Below, piece by piece: positions 24,251 through 36,950 of a stretch of DNA of 64,000 nucleotides; positions within the stretch are counted from its first letter, which is position 1; each line of letters begins with the position of its first letter. Position numbers and translations under genes: made by a program. This stretch comes from Limimaricola pyoseonensis. GTDB taxonomy: Bacteria > Pseudomonadota > Alphaproteobacteria > Rhodobacterales > Rhodobacteraceae. Location of the stretch: contig NZ_FNAT01000005.1 in NCBI RefSeq assembly GCF_900102015.1, forward strand, positions 49,273-113,272, written 5' to 3'. The notes under the pieces are model-generated. The model saw only the letters and a program-made list of their open reading frames with translations. It ran no database searches and was not told the origin of the DNA.

Positions 24251-25451
24251 CCTCGATGGCCTGGGTCCAGTCGGCCTGAAGCTCCGGCAGCGCCGCCTGC
24301 CCCAGCTCCTCGATCGCCACGACCGAGGGGTGCCGCTCGAGCGCCGCGAAGCCCGCCTGCACCTCGTCCGAGGCCCGGTCGGGCTCGATCACCGTGGCCG
24401 CGCCCCAGACGTCGGGCTGCGCCTTCTCGAGCTGCGCCTCGCCAGACAGCAGCAGGTTCTGCAGCACCATCGCGGCGGCCTTGTTGGGCGAATTGACCGG
24501 GATGACCATGTAGTTGGTGTTGGCCAGCGTCCCGTCCTCGAGCCCGTAGGACATCGCCGTCTCGGGGAAAATGCCGTTCACCACCGCCGTGCCGACCTCG
24601 GCCGGGTCGTAGGTGAAGAACAGGTCCACCTCCCGGTTGGCGAACATCTGCTGCAACTGGGTGATCGAGGTCGGGTAGGTCCTGCCCTCGCGCCAGAGCG
24701 ACGGCTCCAGATCGTTGAGGATGTCCCAGGCCTTCACGGCGACCTCGTCGAACTTCGCCTGGTCGAATGGCCCGATCAGCGTCTCGGGGCCGCCCGCGGC
24801 ATGGATGAAGACGTGGCGCACGAAGGCCGCGCCGGTGAAGTCGGGCGGCGCGGGATAGGTGAAGCGGCCGGGATTGGCGCGCGCCCAGTCGAGCAAATCG
24901 GGGATGGTTCGCGGCGGCTCCTCGGTGCGGGCGGTGTCATGCGCGAAGGCGAACTGCACCCGGCTCCACGGCACCTCGCAGCCCTCGACCGGCGTGCCGA
25001 AATCGTTGGCGATGGCGGGGTTGTCGAAATCCACCAGCTCGGCGTTGGGAAGCTTCTCGACATAGCCGCACCAGGCGAGGTCGCCCTGCTTCATGGTGCG
25101 GAAGTTCTCGCCGTTGATCCAGATCATGTCGACCGCGCCCTCGGCGGCACCGGCCTCGACCTCGCCCAGAACGATGTTCACCGCCTCGGCGGTGTCGGTG
25201 AGCGGCACGCGGTTGAGGGTGATGCCGTATTCGTCGGCCAGGAGCCCGCCGATGTAGTCCGAGACATAGGCGTTGATGTTGTCGGCCCCGCCCCACATGA
25301 AGACGTTCACCTCGCCGCCGCGCGCGGCCTCGACGATCTCGTCCCATTCCATCGCCAGCAGCGCCTCGCCGTCCTGCGCCGTGGCGGCAAAGGGCGCCAT
25401 GCCCGCCGCCAGCACCAGCGCCCCGCCGATCCCCCCGATCACCGTCTTCAT
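24222..25451 (-). CDS. periplasmic substrate-binding protein, YnjB-like
   Basis: A 409-residue secreted binding protein. Residues 1-25 form a signal peptide ending AATAQD. The mature start, MEWDEIVEAARGGEVNVFMW with GGADNINAYV after it, matches the YnjB group of cluster-D binding proteins. The ATG at 25451 follows GGGAGAA; the longer frame adds a basic stretch without a signal peptide. It heads the four-gene transporter operon. The ligand is unknown; thiamine-like or metal-chelate ligands are proposed for related proteins, without proof here. Confidence 0.87.
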   Translation of the reverse strand: MKTVIGGIGGALVLAAGMAPFAATAQDGEALLAMEWDEIVEAARGGEVNVFMWGGADNINAYVSDYIGGLLADEYGITLNRVPLTDTAEAVNIVLGEVEAGAAEGAVDMIWINGENFRTMKQGDLAWCGYVEKLPNAELVDFDNPAIANDFGTPVEGCEVPWSRVQFAFAHDTARTEEPPRTIPDLLDWARANPGRFTYPAPPDFTGAAFVRHVFIHAAGGPETLIGPFDQAKFDEVAVKAWDILNDLEPSLWREGRTYPTSITQLQQMFANREVDLFFTYDPAEVGTAVVNGIFPETAMSYGLEDGTLANTNYMVIPVNSPNKAAAMVLQNLLLSGEAQLEKAQPDVWGAATVIEPDRASDEVQAGFAALERHPSVVAIEELGQAALPELQADWTQAIEDGWIENVGN

Positions 25452-25561
25452 GCCGTTCTCCCGTCGGTCGCGTCGCCCCTGCCGGGCGGTCGGCTTCCTG
25501 ATGCCCGCGCGGCGACGATCCCGCAACACACCAAAATGTCAGGGCTTTGCAATATGGCCGC

Positions 25562-26715
<1,154 letters not shown>

Positions 26716-26719
<4 letters not shown>

Positions 26720-27294
26720 GCCGCGGCCTCCCTTTCGTTCACCGCGCGGGCGGTCAGCCACAGCCCCGCCACCAGATAGACCGGCGTGCCGATCCCCAGC
26801 ATCAGGATGCCGCCCAGCTGCTGGCCGGTCAGGTCCGGCATCAGCCCGCACCATGCGGAATAGAGATCGCGCGGCGCGAGGATCAACAGCGCGCCCAGAA
26901 GCGTCATGTGCATCGAGGTGAGCAGGAGCCCCCCCGCCCCGGCCAGCGGATGGCCCGCGCGCAGGCAGCCGGCCCAGACCAGGAGCCCGGCGAGCAGGAA
27001 GCTCGCCTGCTCGGCTGCGAACCACGCGGTGTGGGTGAAGGCCAGCCCATGCGCGCGCGGCAGGTGCCAGGCCCAGACCACGGCGAATTCCAGCGCGGCG
27101 GCGATCAGCGGATTCAGCGCGAAGCCCCGCGCCAGACCCGGCCAGCCGATCACCAGAAGCGGCGCCGCCACCGCCACCAGCACCATGTGCCGCAGCATGT
27201 GGCCCGCGAACTCGGCCCCGAGCCACAGCGTCAGCGGCGCGAGCCAGACCGCCGCCAGAAGGCCGAGGCCCAGGATCAGCGGCACCGGCCTCAC
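26716..27294 (-). CDS. ctaG: caa3-type cytochrome oxidase assembly protein CtaG
   Basis: A 192-residue polytopic protein of the caa3_CtaG family (PF09678), implicated in assembling the oxidase, probably at the copper-loading step. Membrane segments cover most of the length. Conserved histidines occur in GHMLRHMVL, VWAWHLPRAH and SMHMTLLG. I assign a GTG start at 27294 because it overlaps the stop of the preceding gene as GTGA and removes an unrelated upstream stretch. It is unlike the Cu-chaperone CtaG/Cox11 of aa3 oxidases. Confidence 0.85.
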
Positions 27295-27716
27295 CGGCAG
27301 CTCCCGATCAGCAGGAGCGGCAGCGCGTCGAAGACCACGCCGATGAACGAGACCAGCGCCAGCAGGAAGCCGGCATGGCCGAGGAACTGGTGCCGGTCCT
27401 CGGCATTGCCCACAGGGTTGGAGAACTCGCCCGTGCCCCAGACCTCCCAGCGCCGGAAGGCGCGCCAGCCGATCCAGCCGATCGCCGCGAGGCAGGCCAG
27501 CGTCAGCGCGCCCAGGGCCAGCCGCAGCCCCTCCATGCCGAACATCCGCTCCAGCCGGAAGCAGTAGACCGAGACCGAGGCGTAGCAGATCAGGAAATGC
27601 CCGGCCCAGATCGTCGGGCCGAGCGTGATCCGCCACAGGCTCTCGCGCTCCTCGGCGAATTCGCGTTCGTCCTCATGCGCGGTGGGCTGGCGGTCGTCGC
27701 GTCCGGGTTCGGCCAT
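27291..27716 (-). CDS. cox-cluster membrane protein of unknown function
   Basis: A 141-residue protein. The N-terminal 27 residues are charged, followed by three hydrophobic segments at about 30-52, 63-87 and 112-138. It lies 10 bp after the ctaD stop and overlaps ctaG, so it is translated with the oxidase genes. Its position suits a small accessory or subunit-IV-like protein of the caa3 complex, but I see no motif that confirms this. GHFLICYASVSVYCFRLER is a distinctive first membrane segment. Confidence 0.78.
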   Translation of the reverse strand: MAEPGRDDRQPTAHEDEREFAEERESLWRITLGPTIWAGHFLICYASVSVYCFRLERMFGMEGLRLALGALTLACLAAIGWIGWRAFRRWEVWGTGEFSNPVGNAEDRHQFLGHAGFLLALVSFIGVVFDALPLLLIGSCR

Positions 27717-27726
27717 GGCGTCCTCC

Positions 27727-30297
27727 TCACATCATCCGCGGCACGAGGCCGATCATCGCGCCGGTGACCAGCGCGGTGAGGCCGAGGAAGTGCCAGAACA
27801 GCGTGACGTTCCACAGATCCGCGTCGTAGCGCGGGGTGAGCTTGCCGAAGAGCGAGCCCGCGAGGCAGTAGAGCTGCATGATCAGCCCCGCGCTGGCATG
27901 CGCCACCAGCCAGACCATCAGCGCCCACATCATCGCCGGGTAGACGTGGGTGGTCGGGTCGAGGTCGAGCACCGAGAAAATGATCGCCGCCATGCCCGCC
28001 GCCGTCAGCAGCGGCCCGGCGACCAGCCCGGCCCGCGCCGCGCCGACCCGGCCCGCGCGGTTCAGCCCGCGCGCGGCGCGCGTCGCCAGCCACGCGGCCG
28101 CGAAGGCGGCGGTGGCCAGCGCGACGAGAGTGCCGCTCGCATGTTCGGCCCCGGGCGGCGGGAAGGCGGCGTTGGAGGTCCAGTAGAAGAACACCCCGAA
28201 GACCAGAGAGGCGAAGGCCGTGGCGTCGCCCAGCATGGTGATCCAGACCGCCCACCAGCCCACCGCCTGCGGCCCCGCCGCGTAGGTGGGCAGCCGCAGC
28301 CCCAGCCCGGCCTCCTTCATGTCGGCCTCGGGCGGCCGCGCCGTGCTGGTCCAGAGCCAGTAGCAGATGCAGACCACCGCGAAGGCGGCGCAGACGATCG
28401 CCGGCGGGTAGAGATGGAAGGTCGGGAAGATGAAGGCCCCGCCGGTGAAACCGGCGGCGAGGATGGTGATGTAGGCCGGGCCGGTCACGCGCTGCACCTG
28501 CAGGGGCCGCGCGTCGATCACGCTGGTCACGATGGTCTCGCGCAGCCCCTCCTCGGCGTCGGGCAGGTAGTAACGGCCGCGATCCATCCGGTCGACCATC
28601 TTCGGCTGGTCCCACAGCGGGTAGCGCGTGGTGACATAGGGGATCGAGCGGACGCCCCATTTCGTCTCGGGGATCTCGTGGCTCCATTCCAGCGTGCCGC
28701 CGCCCCAGGGGTTGCGCTCGATCTGCGGCTGGCCGGATTTCGGGCGCAGGATGTCCCAGGCGAAGACCGCGAAGCCCGCCGCGATGATGAAAGCGCCGAC
28801 GGTCGAGATCTGGTTCAGCCAGTCGATGCCGAGCCCCTCGGGATAGGTGTAGACCCGGCGCGGCATGCCCAGGAGACCCGTCAAGTGCATCGGCAGGAAG
28901 CAGATGTTGAAGCCTGTGAAGATCAGCCAGAAGGCCCAGCGCCCGAGCCGCTCGGACAGCATCTTCTTCCGGAAGAACGGGAAGAAGTAGTAGACCCCGG
29001 CGATCACCGGAAAGATCATGCCGCCGAACAGCGTGTAGTGCAGGTGCGCCACGATGAAGTAGGTGTCGTGCACCTGCCAGTCGAAGGGCGCAATGGCGAC
29101 CATGACGCCGGTGAGCCCGCCCGCGGTGAAGATCGCGAGCGCCCCCGCGATCCACAGCATCGGAAGCGTCATCACCACCCGCCCCGCGATCAGCGTCGCG
29201 ACGAAGGCGAAGAGCTGGATGCCGGTGGGGATCACCACCGCCTCGGACGCCGCCGAGAAGAAGCCAAGCGAGATGTTGGGCAGGCCGGTGGTGAACATGT
29301 GGTGCACCCAGAGCCCGAAGCTCAGGAAGCCCGTGCCCACCGCCGAGAGCACGATCCACGAATAGCCGAGGATCGGCCGGCGCGCGACGGTGGGCACCAC
29401 CATCGCGGCGATGGCGATCGAGGGCAGGAAGATGATGTAGACCTCCGGGTGGCCGAAGATCCAGAACAGGTGCTGCCACAGCATCGGGTCGCCGCCGCGC
29501 GTGGGGTCGAAGAAGGGCCAGTCGAACGAGCGCTCCAGCTCGAACAGGAAATCGCCCGCGATCAGCGGCGGGAAGGCGAAGAGGATCATGCCGCCGACCA
29601 CCAGCACGTACCACGCGTAGAGCGGCATGACATTCACGCGCATCCCCGGCGGCCGGCATTTCAGCGCGCCGACGATCAGCTCGACCGCCGCCGCGATCGA
29701 GGCCACCTCGATGAACGAAAGGCCCAAGAGCCAGATGTCGGAGCCGATGCCCTGCTCCTTGGTGGCGAGCGGCGGGTACATGAACCAGCCCGCCTTGGGC
29801 GCGGCGTCGAACAGGATCGAGCCGATCACGAAGACGCCGCCGATCAGGAAGCACCAGTAGCCATAGGCCGAGAGCCGCGGAAACGGCATGTCGCGCGCGC
29901 CCAAGAAAGCGGGCAGGATCAGGATCGAGATCGCCTCGAACATCGGCACGGCGAAGAGGAACATCATCGCCGAGCCATGCATGGTGAAGAGCTGGTTGAA
30001 GCGGTCGGCCGAGATCAGGTCGTTCTCGGGCGCCCAGAGCTGCAACCGCATCAAGAGCGCCATGACCCCGGCCATCAGCATGAAGAAAAAGGCCGTCAGC
30101 GTGTACCAGAGCCCGACCTCGGAGTTGTTTACCGCCGTCCAATAGCGCCAGCCCTGCGGCGTCTTCCACGCCGCGCGCAGGTTGTCCTCCTGCCGCGCGC
30201 GCACCTCGTCGGGCACCGGCTCGTCGAGCATCTCCTCGGTCGGGGGATAGATGCCCTCGGGCGCGAGATCGCCTGCGGGGATGCGGTTCTGCTTCAT
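27727..30297 (-). CDS. ctaD: cytochrome c oxidase fused subunit I + III
   Basis: An 856-residue fusion. Residues 50-590 are the haem-copper subunit I with haem a ligand His107, the CuB histidines His283 (in FGHPEVY, with Glu285 of the D channel), His332 and His333, and haem ligands His418/His420 in VAHLHY. Residues 620-856 are a subunit III domain with five or more membrane segments. The fusion is known from caa3 oxidases. One oddity is that the K-channel motif normally read PTGIK is PTGIQ here (Gln361 or next to it). The start overlaps the coxB stop as ATGA. Confidence 0.94.
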   Translation of the reverse strand: MKQNRIPAGDLAPEGIYPPTEEMLDEPVPDEVRARQEDNLRAAWKTPQGWRYWTAVNNSEVGLWYTLTAFFFMLMAGVMALLMRLQLWAPENDLISADRFNQLFTMHGSAMMFLFAVPMFEAISILILPAFLGARDMPFPRLSAYGYWCFLIGGVFVIGSILFDAAPKAGWFMYPPLATKEQGIGSDIWLLGLSFIEVASIAAAVELIVGALKCRPPGMRVNVMPLYAWYVLVVGGMILFAFPPLIAGDFLFELERSFDWPFFDPTRGGDPMLWQHLFWIFGHPEVYIIFLPSIAIAAMVVPTVARRPILGYSWIVLSAVGTGFLSFGLWVHHMFTTGLPNISLGFFSAASEAVVIPTGIQLFAFVATLIAGRVVMTLPMLWIAGALAIFTAGGLTGVMVAIAPFDWQVHDTYFIVAHLHYTLFGGMIFPVIAGVYYFFPFFRKKMLSERLGRWAFWLIFTGFNICFLPMHLTGLLGMPRRVYTYPEGLGIDWLNQISTVGAFIIAAGFAVFAWDILRPKSGQPQIERNPWGGGTLEWSHEIPETKWGVRSIPYVTTRYPLWDQPKMVDRMDRGRYYLPDAEEGLRETIVTSVIDARPLQVQRVTGPAYITILAAGFTGGAFIFPTFHLYPPAIVCAAFAVVCICYWLWTSTARPPEADMKEAGLGLRLPTYAAGPQAVGWWAVWITMLGDATAFASLVFGVFFYWTSNAAFPPPGAEHASGTLVALATAAFAAAWLATRAARGLNRAGRVGAARAGLVAGPLLTAAGMAAIIFSVLDLDPTTHVYPAMMWALMVWLVAHASAGLIMQLYCLAGSLFGKLTPRYDADLWNVTLFWHFLGLTALVTGAMIGLVPRMM

Positions 30298-31325
30298 TCG
30301 AGCCCCTCGAGATAGGTCGCGATCGCGCCGAGCTGGTCGTCCGTCAGATGCGCGTAGGCCGGCATCTCGGCGCCGGGCTTCCAGGCGCCGGGGTTGGCGA
30401 CCCACTTGGCAAAGTCCTCGACCGAGGTGCCGAGCCGCCCGGCGGCGAGCGAATGGCGCGAGCCCACATGCGTCAGGTCCGGCCCCACCTGCCCCACGGC
30501 CGGCGTGCCGCGCACCGCGTGGCAGCCGCCGCAGCCCTGCGCGAAGAACAGCGCCCGGCCCCGCTCGGCCAGCGCGCCCTCGGGCGGCCGCGCCTCAGCG
30601 GCCTCGGCCTCGAGCCAGGCTTCGAAGGCGGCGGGCTCCATCACCTCGGCCTCGAAGGCCATCCAGGCGTGGCTCTCGCCGCAGAACTCGGCGCATTGGC
30701 CGCGATAGACGCCCGGCCGCTCGGGCCCCAGCGTCATCTCGGTCACGCGGCCGGGGAACATGTCCATCTTGCCGCCGAGGCTCGGCACCCAGAAGGAGTG
30801 GATCACCTCCTTGCTGTCGAGCAGGAAGGTCGAGCGCACGCCCGCCGGCAGCCGGATCTCGTTGGCGGTGGTCACGGTGCTGCCGTCGGCGCGCTCGTAC
30901 TCCACCCGCCACCACCACTGCTCGCCGGTCACGCGGATCACCGGGCCGTCGCCGGTGGCGCGCAGGTCGGGCATGATCGAAAGCCCGTAGACCAGCAGCG
31001 CGCCCAGCGTCACGGTCGGAAACAGGATGCCGCCCAGGATCACCAGCCAGTTGGCGAGGTATTGCGAATGCGCCGCCGGGCTGCGGCGCGTGGCCCAGTA
31101 GAACAGCCCGTTCATGCCGATCCAGAGCAGCACCGCGCCCACCAGCATGACCCAGAACAGGTCGCCCAGCACGCGCGAATCCTCGCCCGCCGGCACCAGC
31201 ACCGATTGCCGCCCCTCGCAGCCCGCCAGAAGCGCCAGCGCCGCCAGCGGCCACAGCCGCGCGGCGGCCCGGCGCGGTGCGCGCGGGCGCGGCCCGGTCG
31301 TTTCGGCACGAAGGCTGGCTGTCAT
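30294..31325 (-). CDS. coxB: cytochrome c oxidase subunit II with cytochrome c domain (caa3 type)
   Basis: A 343-residue protein. The lipobox LLAGC places the lipidated cysteine at 36. Two membrane hairpin segments lie at about 55-77 and 90-115. The CuA site is formed by His176, Cys211, Cys215, His219 and Met222 (CAEFCGESHAWM), and a C-terminal class I cytochrome c carries CGGCH at 265-269. The haem domain marks the caa3 type, in which the oxidase carries its own cytochrome c. It is the first gene of the cluster, divergent from the 221-aa membrane protein with 168 bp between them. Confidence 0.95.
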   Translation of the reverse strand: MTASLRAETTGPRPRAPRRAAARLWPLAALALLAGCEGRQSVLVPAGEDSRVLGDLFWVMLVGAVLLWIGMNGLFYWATRRSPAAHSQYLANWLVILGGILFPTVTLGALLVYGLSIMPDLRATGDGPVIRVTGEQWWWRVEYERADGSTVTTANEIRLPAGVRSTFLLDSKEVIHSFWVPSLGGKMDMFPGRVTEMTLGPERPGVYRGQCAEFCGESHAWMAFEAEVMEPAAFEAWLEAEAAEARPPEGALAERGRALFFAQGCGGCHAVRGTPAVGQVGPDLTHVGSRHSLAAGRLGTSVEDFAKWVANPGAWKPGAEMPAYAHLTDDQLGAIATYLEGLE

Positions 31326-31493
31326 CTGCGTCCCGTCGAAGCCCCCGCCGCTGCGCGGGTCACGACAATGAGAGCGCGCGCGCGCCTGCGGTCAACGGTC
31401 GCAGGGCGAACAAAGTGGCGGCATCGAAAAGGTTTTCTCGGGCGCGCCGGGCGGCTATGGAACGGCCTCGTAACGCCGATGCGGAGCCGCAGC

Positions 31494-32155
31494 ATGACCC
31501 CCGACCGTTTCACCCCGGCCCGCGTCTTCGGCGCGGCCACCCTCCTGCTCGTGCTCGCCGTCGCGCTGGGCGTGCTGCAGGACCAGCTCGACCGCCAGTT
31601 CCGCGAAAGCGGCATCGTCACCTACGGCTCGGTGCTGCTCCTGGCCGCGATCTCCTGGACCGCCTTCCGGATAGGCCGCATCCGCCGCGACCGCGCGAAA
31701 CCCCTCCTGCGCGATCCACGCGCGGTCTGGGTCGCGATCGGCGCGGGCTTCGCCTTCCTCGCGCTCGACGATCTCGCGCAGGTGCACGAGAACCTCGACC
31801 GGCTGATCCACTACATCCTCGGGATGGAGCAGACCGCCCTGACCGACCGGCTCGACGACGCGATCATCGGGCTCTACGGGCTGGCCGGCCTCGCCGTGCT
31901 CTGGCTCTGCCGCTCCGAGCTGCGCCGGTTCGGCGGGCTGCTGCCCTGGCTCGGCCTCGGCTTCTCGCTGCTGGCGCTGCAGGTCGTCATCGACCTCATC
32001 TCGAACGGCAGCGAATGGCTGGACCTCCTCGACATCGCCGAGGCGCGGCGGCCGCTCTGGGCGGACGTGCTCGGCATCGTCGAGGAGGCGGCCAAGCTCT
32101 TCGCCGAGGCCGCCTTCCTGTCGGGCTTCGCGCGCGTTCTGGCGCGGCTCAAACC

Positions 32156-32159
<4 letters not shown>
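31494..32159 (+). CDS. membrane protein of unknown function
   Basis: A 221-residue protein with about five membrane segments (16-33, 42-58, 80-97, 124-142 and 155-172) and a conserved-looking amphipathic segment LDDLAQVHENLDRLIHYILG. The ATG at 31494 is chosen because GGAG lies at good spacing before it; an ATG 15 bp upstream is the alternative. It is divergent from coxB and ends two bases into the convergent nadE stop. I do not recognise the family. Confidence 0.7.
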
Positions 32160-34219
<2,060 letters not shown>

Positions 34220-34288
34220 GGCATCTCCTCCTGCATCTGCGGCGCGGCGACCATGGCGCGCCCGGGCCGGATGCGCCAGCCCCGCCGC

Positions 34289-34882
34289 TCAGCCACCGCC
34301 CAGCGCGAACCAGCCGCCGACGCCCAGCGCCGCGAGCGCGAGCGCCAGCCCCAGCGCCATCAGCAGCCCGTCGCGCAGCGTCAGCGCCAGCCCGATCGCC
34401 ACGATCGCCGCCATCGGCGCGGTCGAGGCGAAGGGCACCAGCTCCAGCGGCGGTACGGTCAGGCACAGCACCAGCACCGCCACCCCCGCCAGCCGCGTCG
34501 CGCGCGCGCCGGTCAGGCGCGTCCATCGGCCGTGGAACCAGCGGTCGAGCCAGTCGCCGACGCCCTCCATCTTCTCGGCCGCCGCGCGCAGCTTGTCGCC
34601 CGGCACGCTGCGCCGTCGCAGCACGCCCGGCAGCCACAGATCGTCGCGCCGCAGCACCAGCTGCACCGCGAAGATCGAGATGATCAGCGCCAGCAGCGTC
34701 GGCACGCCGGGAATGCCGCCGATGGGCGAGATCTCGATCAGCGCCGGCACGAAGAGGAACGGCCCGTGGCCGCGGTTCCCCAGCGCCGAGATCACGTCGT
34801 CGACCGTGACCTGCTGCGCGTCGCGCCCCTGCTGCTTCAACCGGTCGAGGATATCCTCGACCGCGTGTGTCTGCTTGGCCAT
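34289..34882 (-). CDS. ExoD family membrane protein (exopolysaccharide synthesis)
   Basis: A 197-residue ExoD-like protein (PF06055). In rhizobia ExoD affects exopolysaccharide production and alkaline tolerance; the exact activity is unknown. It has an N-terminal helix (MAKQTHAVEDILDRLKQQGR), two hydrophobic stretches (PFLFVPALIEISPIGGIPG and beyond; residues 50-80) and two C-terminal membrane segments. The ATG at 34882 is chosen to match the family N-terminus rather than an ATG 39 bp upstream. Confidence 0.85.
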   Translation of the reverse strand: MAKQTHAVEDILDRLKQQGRDAQQVTVDDVISALGNRGHGPFLFVPALIEISPIGGIPGVPTLLALIISIFAVQLVLRRDDLWLPGVLRRRSVPGDKLRAAAEKMEGVGDWLDRWFHGRWTRLTGARATRLAGVAVLVLCLTVPPLELVPFASTAPMAAIVAIGLALTLRDGLLMALGLALALAALGVGGWFALGGG

Positions 34883-34943
34883 GCCTCGCCCCGGCTCCCG
34901 TTCGCTTCGCGAGGCCAACACCGGGCCGGGGCGGCTGTTCCGG

Positions 34944-36950
34944 TCAGGCGTGACGATCGGGGCGCTTGCGGGCGGCGCGGCGCGGGCGGGCCCGCGTGGC
35001 GCGGCCCGGCGCGGGCGCGGCGTCGTCCAGCAGCCGCTGCGGCGGGGCCATCGCGGGCTCGGCCCGGCGCGGCAGGGCGCGCTCCAACTCGCTCAGCGTC
35101 GCCAGCGCGGCGGCGTCGGCGTCTCTGTGCAGCACCACGCGGCCGAGCCCCGCGGCCCGGGCGCGCTCGATGGCGGCGGCGGCCTCGGCCGGCCCGGCGG
35201 CATCCGGCAGGGCGATGCGCGACACGACCTCGCCCGCGACCGCCGCCTGCAGCGCCGCCGCCATGTCGATCTGCGCCGCGACATCGACCTGGTCGGCCCT
35301 GGCGCCGCCGGGGGCGGCGTGGTCGAACACCATCGCCTGCGCCTCGCTCAGCCCCGGCGCGCCGCGCAGCGTGCCATGGCCGAAGACGTGCCGCTCGGCC
35401 CGCGCCAGCACCGCCGGCGAGATGCCCAGATCGGCCAGGAAATCGCGCCTCGGGTCGGCGTAGTCGGCCAGTTCCAGCCCAAGCGCCTGCGCGCAGAAGC
35501 CGCGGCCCAGCCGCCACGGCGTCAGCGCCTGCCGCAGCCCGCCGCTTTCGGCCAGCGCCGCCTCGACGCGGGCGATCTGCTCGGTCCCGAAGCCGCGCCG
35601 GCGCAGCGCCGCGTGGTCGAGGCCGGGGGCCGCGTCGAGCGTGCCGTGCCCGGCAAGGTGTCGGATCGCCGCCATCCGCGCCGCGGCGTCGAGGCCGAGC
35701 GCCTCGAGCCCGCGCATCACCGCCGGATGCGGGGCGCGCTGATGCGCCTCGCCGGCCATCTCGGTCTCCGTCACCAGCGCGGCGAGCGGCGCCAGCGGCT
35801 CGGCCGGGCAGCCGGCGATCGCGGCGGCGTCGATCCGGCCGATGGCGGCGACGGTGCGCCCCCCGGCCTGCGCGCAGCCCTGCTGCAGCAGGTCCCCAGC
35901 CTCGGCGGCCGCCGCGCGGGCGGCCGGCGTGGCATAGGCCAGCCCCTGCCCCGCCAACCATGCCCCGAGATCGAGCAGACCGAGCCCGCCCGGCCCGGCC
36001 GCGATGTCGAGCGCCAGCGCCCAGAGCCCCGCGGCATGGACGAAGCCCGCCCGGTCGAAGCCGCCATCCGCATCGAATGCGGTGAGACGCAGCGCCGCGC
36101 GCGGCGCAGGCCCGCGCCGTTCGGCCAGTTGCAGGTCGAGGCGGACGCCGTCGCACAGCGCCGCGGCCAGCGCCGGGCCGGGCTCGGAGGTGACCGCCAG
36201 CCGCAGCGCGGTCCGCGCGCCGGGGGCCGGCAGGTCGCGCCAGGGCGGCCGGCCGGGCCGGTCCTGGCGGCCATGGCGCACCGCGCGGCCGATCCATTGG
36301 TCCGACAGTCCCGCCACCCGCGCAGCACCGATCGCCCGGGCCAGATCCGCCGCCGCACCCTGCCGCTGGGCGCCCGCCACCGCGTCGAGCGGCGCCACCT
36401 GACGCGGCGCGACCGGCCCGGCCGCACGGATCAGCGCGGCACCCCGCGCCGCCCCGAGCAGTTCTTCGGTCGCGGCCACGGCGGCGGGCTCGGCCATGCG
36501 GCCCGCATCGCCGTCGATGCCGTAGGCCCAGCCCAGCCCGACGCCCTGCCAGAAGGCCCGGTCCGGCACCGCCATGCGCCGCAGCAGGGTCGCCGCGATC
36601 TCGTCGCGGAAGGCCATGGCGTCGGCGGGGCGCGCGAAACGGCCCTGCTGCCAGCCGCCATGCGCCAGCGCGCCGGCCAGCCGGCCGATCGCGGCGCGGG
36701 CGTCGCGCTCGGCCGCGTCGCGCGGCGCATCGCCCGCGGCGGGCCACAGCGCCATCGGCAGGCCCGCTTCCGGCATCCGGCTCTGGCGCGCGGGCACCGG
36801 CACCGGCGCGAGGCCATGGGCGGCGAAGGCGTTCGCCTCCGCCTCGCTCCAGTCGAAGGGCACCAGCGCGCCGCCCTCGGGCAGCCGGCGCATGGCGAGC
36901 CCGGACAGGGGGTCCTGCCCGGCCGTCGTGAAGCGCCGCTCGATCCGCAT
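34944..36950 (-). CDS. NrdJ-like protein lacking the ribonucleotide reductase active site
   Basis: A 668-residue protein whose segments line up with adenosylcobalamin-dependent ribonucleotide reductase NrdJ (about 1200 aa). The start MRIERRFTTAGQDP and WAYGIDG at 141-147 match the NrdJ N-terminal domain. Residues 290-355 match the barrel part that follows the active site. Residues 405-610 match the C-terminal region, including GHGTL at 434-438 and again at 524-528. The catalytic NPCSE loop, the GSGTGSNFS substrate loop and the C-terminal zinc ribbon are all missing, and a basic tail (RARPRRAARKRP) ends the protein. The frame is intact with host-like codon use. The role is unknown and reductase activity is not expected. 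Confidence 0.78.
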   Translation of the reverse strand: MRIERRFTTAGQDPLSGLAMRRLPEGGALVPFDWSEAEANAFAAHGLAPVPVPARQSRMPEAGLPMALWPAAGDAPRDAAERDARAAIGRLAGALAHGGWQQGRFARPADAMAFRDEIAATLLRRMAVPDRAFWQGVGLGWAYGIDGDAGRMAEPAAVAATEELLGAARGAALIRAAGPVAPRQVAPLDAVAGAQRQGAAADLARAIGAARVAGLSDQWIGRAVRHGRQDRPGRPPWRDLPAPGARTALRLAVTSEPGPALAAALCDGVRLDLQLAERRGPAPRAALRLTAFDADGGFDRAGFVHAAGLWALALDIAAGPGGLGLLDLGAWLAGQGLAYATPAARAAAAEAGDLLQQGCAQAGGRTVAAIGRIDAAAIAGCPAEPLAPLAALVTETEMAGEAHQRAPHPAVMRGLEALGLDAAARMAAIRHLAGHGTLDAAPGLDHAALRRRGFGTEQIARVEAALAESGGLRQALTPWRLGRGFCAQALGLELADYADPRRDFLADLGISPAVLARAERHVFGHGTLRGAPGLSEAQAMVFDHAAPGGARADQVDVAAQIDMAAALQAAVAGEVVSRIALPDAAGPAEAAAAIERARAAGLGRVVLHRDADAAALATLSELERALPRRAEPAMAPPQRLLDDAAPAPGRATRARPRRAARKRPDRHA

